This document shows positions 59,275-64,000 of a stretch of DNA of 64,000 nucleotides, one piece after another (position 1 is the stretch's first letter; each line of letters begins with the position of its first letter). The position numbers and the translations under genes were made by a program. This DNA comes from Rhabdophis nuchalis (Eukaryota > Chordata > Lepidosauria > Squamata > Natricidae). The stretch is taken from the NCBI GenBank assembly GCA_039707465.1, contig CM077643.1:67396605-67460604 (forward strand), read 5' to 3'. The notes under the pieces were generated by a model. The model saw nothing but the letters and a program-made list of their open reading frames with translations, had not been told where the DNA came from and made no database searches.

Positions 59275-59890
59275 GTCTTTGGCTACCTACAGTTATAAGA
59301 ATTTATTTTATTTTATTTAGTTAGTTAATTTGTCAAACATGTATGAGGTATCAGTTATAAGTATAAACATGGACATGAACAAAGGAAATGGGTATGAATA
59401 AATGGGAACAATAGGAAGGGATAGTAGGCATGTACTGACCTCTTAGGAAAGGGGTGAGGTCCATGCTAGACAGCTTAAGGTTAAAGTTATGGGGTTTGAG
59501 GATGTAACAACAGCATCAGATAGTATATTCCAGGCATTGACCACCCTGTTGCTAAAGTCATATTTTTTGCAGTAGAGTATGGAGTGGTTTACCTTGAGTT
59601 TGTATCTATTCTTTGCCTGTGTATTATTGCGGTTGAAGCTGAAATAATCATGGACAGGTAGGACATTGTAGCAAATTTTGTGTACTACACTCAGGTCAGA
59701 CCTTAGTCAGCATAGTTCTCGGTTGTCCAAGCCCAGAATTTCAAATCTGGTGGCATATGATATTCCGTTACAAACAGAAGAGTGATGTATACGTCTCGTG
59801 AAATACTCTGGACTTGCTCGATTGTATTAATATCCGATATACAATGTGGATTCCAGGCAGATGATTTAGACAATTTAAAATATAAAAAAT
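59275..59890 (-). mobile_element. LINE 3' part, unassigned CR1/L2-group subfamily
   Basis: Minus-strand pieces read NTIEQVQRVFHETY, then LDLKFWAWTTENY and MTLATGWSMPG, separated by frameshifts. The 3' UTR ends CATGTTTATACTTATAACTG, then TTTGACAAATTAACTAACTA and AAATAAAATAAAATAAAT. The same tail appears at 7461-7562. Confidence 0.65.
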
Positions 59891-61569
59891 TAAAATATAT
59901 CTCTCTCTGATGTCTGATAAAGGAGGTACCTATTATTCAGGATTTCATTTCTCAGATTAAAACCTCACTTAGCTTGCCTCCATTTGAACCCAAACTTGTA
60001 TCCATATTTGTAAAAAGAAAGTTCTCAGGCCAGGGTGTGCTATTCACTGTAGGGATGCCAGACAAGCATGCTTGAGTACGCACGCAACCCTTCTTGACTT
60101 CTGCAGGCAGACTTTAGAAAAACAGCTTAACTCACTAGAGTTGCCATGCAGTTCTAACTGTGTACTTCTAACTCAGTGACCCATTATCACCCCCAAGGAA
60201 AAAAATTTATTAGGAAGCAGCCGTGGCTCTGGAGATAGTATATCTTTCTTGAAAGAGAGAAGCAAGTGTTTCTCAGCCTTTGTTCCTTATAGTGCTTTAA
60301 AAACTGCAAGTGGCATTGTCAATGTCCTGCTGCAAATTAAACTGTATCATAGAGAAGGAACTAGAATTCCCATGAGCTAGGGCAAGAAGATGGACACATT
60401 CTAGATAAAGTAATTGGAAACATGAGAGTCAAAGTGGCTTTGCCTCAGAATTAAACAAGATCTTTTCCATGGGCAGGGGAAAAAGTCTGTTTCCTGAACC
60501 CATTTGTAAATTGAAGTAAAGGAAATCACCCATTATAGGCCTGGGAATTATTTTCTTAAGAATTTTATAGGGAAGGAAAAAGTTGTATTCCAGCTGCCAG
60601 TTTGCTCTTCATTAAAAACTCAGCATTTCTAGTTTCATTCATGGTTGGGGAATATACATATAATAAAACTAGTTTCTTGAGAAACGACTTATGAAAGATT
60701 TCTTATATAAAAGGGAGGGGGAACACTGCTGTACTGTGGAATATAAAAATTTTGATCTGTAGTCCATATGGAAGAGAGTTTTTCTTATCACTTTAAATCT
60801 GCGTAAGATCAGATGTTAACATATTTCAGTTGTGCTATTTGTTAGCCGATTCTCTGTTTTAAGTAAATGTCAGCATCTGCTCTTGGCTTTGGTCCTAGTT
60901 AAGGCTGACATGATGACTTTTTTTCCTGTCTGCGTAGGCTTTTTCTCAGGAATAGTTTTTGTTTGAAGAATGTCCCAGATTGTAGCTGTAAAGAGAGAGA
61001 GAAAAAAAAGATGAGAGAGATTTATTTGTTATATCTTTAGGAAACAGGATGCCAGGTTTTGATAACAAAACACGCTGATGAGCTAAATTCAATATACCTT
61101 TGCTAGATGCTAATGATTTTTGTGGCATAAATCTTTGTGCTTAACAGAATAATTCATTTCAATGTTTTCTGGGATACTTTCAATCAATATGTTATGTTTC
61201 AAGGATGGCACCAGGGCCAGAGGTTTGTAAAGCTCCATCTATATTTCCAATACCATCTCAAACTCTTATCAACATGGAATCCATTAAATACTGTTGGAAG
61301 GTGGCAGCAATGTAGGGCCAGAACCAGACCAAACAGTACATAGCTATGAATGCTTTATTGGCTACTTTGCCAAGGTAAGTTTTAGGTTTAGTTGGTTTTT
61401 TATTTATTTTTATTTTTTTGGAAAATTTTAAAGAAACCACAAAGAAATATCATGCAAAGTATGCATCAGATAAAAACCAAGTTTTCTTTTAAAAATGTGT
61501 TTAAGTAATCTCTTGAGATTTTATTAACATTTTAAAAAGCTAGATAAATTTAAAAAGCTTTGGAGTTTT
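59891..61569. other. Sequence without a supported gene
   Basis: A donor-like CCAAGGTAAGT at 61370-61380 ends a short frame (61137-61343), but no acceptor, no branch site and no recognisable protein go with it. No repeat was identified. Confidence 0.4.
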
Positions 61570-62769
61570 CATACAGATGCTAAATAACCCTCATTTTATG
61601 AACTGGCCAGGTGGCCCATGGATAAGCCCTTCCATGGATAAATTGGTCTTCAAAAATGTTATAGTATGGCCAGCCTTGTATTATAAATGTTTTAAGGATG
61701 AATGTTTACAACTTTTCCAACAAATGATGAATATTATTTTACAGATCGTAAAGATTCCTAACAGCTGGAAAGAGTCCAGTATAGCGTTAATACCTAAAGA
61801 GATCCAGGACTTGATTTTAACAAGAAATTATTGACCAATAATTCTGTTGAATAATGTCTATAATGTCTGTTCAAAATGGTTATGGCTGAAAGATTGAAAA
61901 TAATTTTACATGATCAACTTTTAAGATTTAAAAAGGAACAAGATGGCCCGCTGTTTTCACTTATATTCATTTTAGTTCTTCAGACAATGAATGCAGACAT
62001 AAGAGAAGATGAAACAAACATGGGAGTAAAGATTAAAGATAAAATTAAAAGTTAAAGGCATTTACTGAAGACCTGGTGATGGTTTTGGAGGATCTGTTAG
62101 GAGAATTCGAAACATTAATTAGAATATTAAAGGACTGTTGCTATGCTTGCTATCCAGTTTTCAGATTCACTATCAGAAGATGAAGATGTCAACAAATATC
62201 GAAACAAATATGGATGTCAACAAATATGGAAACAAAAGAACAGACAGAGCTGGTGGATAAAACTGATTTTAAGGTTGAAAGTGAAATACTTTGGTGTTAT
62301 TATTATACTTTATTCATTAAACATGAAACTCAGTCAACTGAGCATTTAAAAATGTGTCACAAATACCATTGACTGGTGCTATAGGTTAATACAGGTTGCT
62401 GCCAGCATCTTAGGTATCAACCAAGTATTTTCTTAAAATATATGATGTTCCTAGTAGCACACTTTTTGCAGTTCCTCTGGTGTTATTGCAGGAAGCTGCA
62501 ATTTCTTTATGTGTTCTATAAAATTCTTGGACATGGTACCATGTGCCCTGATGACAATGGGCATCACTGTAACATGCCTCATCCATAGCCGTGTAATTTT
62601 GATGGCCAGGTCGCAATATTTTATGATTTTTTCCAGTTCTTTTTCTTCAACTCTGGCATCTTCTGGTACAGTGATATCAATAAACTGTATGCTTTGGCCC
62701 TCTACAACCTTGATATCTGGCATGTTGTGTTCCAAATGACGATTCATCTGTATTGAAAATGCAATACAG

Positions 62770-62770
<1 letters not shown>

Positions 62771-62800
<30 letters not shown>

Positions 62801-62936
62801 CTTCTTCTTCTTCTTCTTCTTCTTCTTCTTCTTCTTCTTCTTCTTCTTCTTCTTCTTCTTCTTCTTCTTCTTCCTCCTCCTCTTCCTCCTCCTCCTCCTC
62901 CTCCTCCTCCCCTCCTCCTCCTCCTCCTCCTCCTCT
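62771..62936. repeat. (CTT)34 and (CCT)n trinucleotide arrays
   Basis: Pure CTT from 62771 to 62871, then mixed TCC/TTC to 62936. The poly-glutamate or poly-leucine frames across it are artefacts. Confidence 0.95.
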
Positions 62937-63144
62937 TCCTCTTATTATTACATTCAAAAATGCATTACAAATACCATTGACTTTTGCTAATGTTTGATAC
63001 GGGTTGCTGCCAGCATCCTAGGTATCAACCAAGTACCTTCTTAAAATATAAGATGTTCCAAGGAGCACAGTTTTTTGCAGCTTCTCTGGTGTTAATTCAG
63101 GATGCTGCAATCTGTTGATGTATCTTATAAAATTCTTGGACATG

Positions 63145-63207
<63 letters not shown>
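63145..63207. repeat. (ATT)n array between two R4-like copies
   Basis: About 20 ATT units. On the minus strand it is the AAT tail of the copy at 63205-63263 and the insertion point of the next copy. Confidence 0.95.
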
Positions 63208-63208
<1 letters not shown>

Positions 63209-63344
63209 TGAAACTCAATCAACTGAACATTCAAAAATGCATCACAAATACCATTGGCTGGTTGTTGTTGTTGTTGTCAACATGAATTGCAAGTTATTTC
63301 AAAATAACTTTCAGAATTACCCTAACAATTAATTAATTCATTCA

Positions 63345-63505
63345 AGAGTGGTATAGCTTGCCTCCCAGAGTTGTGGGTGCTCTATTACTTCAAAAACAGA
63401 CTAGACAACCATTTGATGGGGATGATATAAGCTCTCCTGCTGGAGTTGAGGGTTGGGCTAGAAGACCTCCAAAGTACCTTCCAGCCTTATAATTCCATGT
63501 TTTAA
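63345..63505 (+). mobile_element. CR1 LINE tail inserted in the L1 relic
   Basis: The LPPRVVGAL-type end of ORF2 (TTGCCTCCCAGAGTTGTGGG) is followed by GGGCTAGAAGACCTCCAAAG and TACCTTCCAGCCTTATAATT. It separates LFQNNFQNY from AWNEI of the L1 frame, so it went in after the L1. Confidence 0.8.
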
Positions 63506-64000
63506 AATAATTGTGTTTAGGCATGGAATGAAATTTAAAAGGACATGCTAAGACAGGAGAGAAATGAATTAATGTTTTGCATAGAAAGAAATTTGTGTTT
63601 CAGACAATACCTGTTTTGACAACTGATGTACTATTCAAATGATGGAAAAAGATATATTTAAATATTTATGGCATGGGAAAAATATGAGTCAAATACAAAG
63701 TGTTACAAGATGTAAAGGAAAAAGGAGAATTGGGTTTATGAGATATGAAATTGTATTTGCAGACTGTTGGATGAAAGCATGGATATTGTTGAGAAACAAA
63801 ATACTTTTATAATTACAAGATACAATCCAAGGATGTCATAAATATTTATGGTACCATAAAGTTAATGTGGATTTTAAACAATATTTTATTAGATGTGCCA
63901 TATTGAGAATATGGAAGAACTATAAACCCAGGCTGCACCTGAAAATATATCTTTGGAACTGAGCACATGAAGAGTATTGCAGAGAACAGAAACAACAGGC

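Larger units (their letters stand above)
62313..63265 (-). mobile_element. Chain of three R4/Dong-like LINE 3' ends
   Basis: All three copies share, on the minus strand, CCAATGGTATTTGTGATGCA-type 3' UTR words. The longest (62313-62760) encodes the C-terminus of an endonuclease of the restriction-like type: NMPDIKVVEGQSIQFIDITV, KYCDLAIKITRLWMRHVTVM, PIVIRAHGTMSKNFIEHI. It ends LGTSYILRKYLVDT. The second (62945-63148) starts abruptly at TMSKNFI inside an (AAT)n run. The third (63205-63263) is only the last 58 bp of 3' UTR. Trinucleotide arrays separate the copies. R4/Dong elements encode a C-terminal PD-D/K endonuclease, and Dong of silkworm is known to insert into TAA repeats. Confidence 0.7.
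61570..64000 (+). mobile_element. Decayed L1 LINE ORF2 part, continues past the window
   Basis: L1 reverse transcriptase pieces in order: LQLFQQMMNIILQIVKIPNS and WKESSIALIPKE near 61715-61800, KYFGVIII near 62285, VNMNCKLFQNN near 63280, FRQYLF near 63600, then WHGKNMSQIQ, ADCWMKAWILLRNK and NVDFKQYFIRCAILRIWKNY to 63930. It is interrupted by an R4/Dong-like chain (62313-63265) and by a CR1 tail (63345-63505). Stops are frequent. Confidence 0.8.

Noticed and set aside
61137..61380. Short frame followed by a CCAAGGTAAGT splice-donor look-alike
   Set aside because: No acceptor, no protein similarity and no partner exon. A single donor match is expected by chance.
62451..62957. 168-residue frame with a long glutamate run
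   Set aside because: A GAA/GAG microsatellite fused by chance to the end of an R4-like LINE frame. Only the part after the run is real element sequence.

Overview
The window looks like intergenic or intronic DNA from a squamate reptile, most likely a snake. No functional host protein-coding gene, tRNA or rRNA gene could be supported. The pointers to a squamate are AATAG-type tails on CR1-like LINEs, Sauria-type tRNA SINEs whose tail resembles a BovB 3' end, a mixture of CR1/L3, L2, L1 and R4-like LINEs, many non-autonomous hAT elements, and a GATA/GACA (Bkm-type) array. Family names come from recognised motifs, not from a database search.

Layout. 0-9 kb: a tRNA SINE, a GC-rich L2 LINE 3' part with an intact C-terminal frame, a palindromic repeat, a CR1 tail, a probable LTR, and a long AT array. 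8.8-17.3 kb: a dense cluster of hAT-type elements, several with 8-bp target duplications. It includes a 2.1-kb element carrying a nested MITE, a 119-bp duplication, a large hairpin and a 30-bp minisatellite, and a 1.05-kb element that landed in the tRNA head of a SINE with a CR1-like tail. 17.8-25 kb: GATA/GACA array, SINE plus L2 pair, a CpG-rich block, and CR1 fragments. 25.7-29.6 kb: a Rex1-like LINE fragment, then a decayed but nearly full-length CR1/L3 LINE. 31.5-36 kb: a CpG-rich inverted-repeat element, a hAT element, and a MITE built of CCATGG motifs. 38.6 kb: a solo LTR with a perfect 5-bp duplication. 40-45.7 kb: two Sauria-type SINEs and a dead, intronless retrocopy of a MAP2K3-like kinase, itself next to or split by a SINE. 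46.9-50.9 kb: CR1, then an L1 ORF2 relic split by an L2 tail. 52-59.9 kb: palindromic repeat halves, hAT elements, an unexplained 75-bp inverted duplication, a long TAAA array beside an unidentified coding-like fragment, and more CR1. 61.6-64 kb: a second L1 ORF2 relic, interrupted by a chain of three R4/Dong-like 3' ends and by a CR1 tail, running off the window.

Nothing here works as a pathway. The biology is layered transposition: LINE machineries (L1, L2, CR1, RTE/BovB, R4) mobilised themselves, SINEs and at least one host mRNA, while hAT transposases moved short inverted-repeat elements. The best leads are the R4-type tail-on-tail chain, the MAP2K3-like retrocopy with an L2-like tail, the 75-bp inverted duplication, and the unidentified open fragment at 58.1-58.45 kb.
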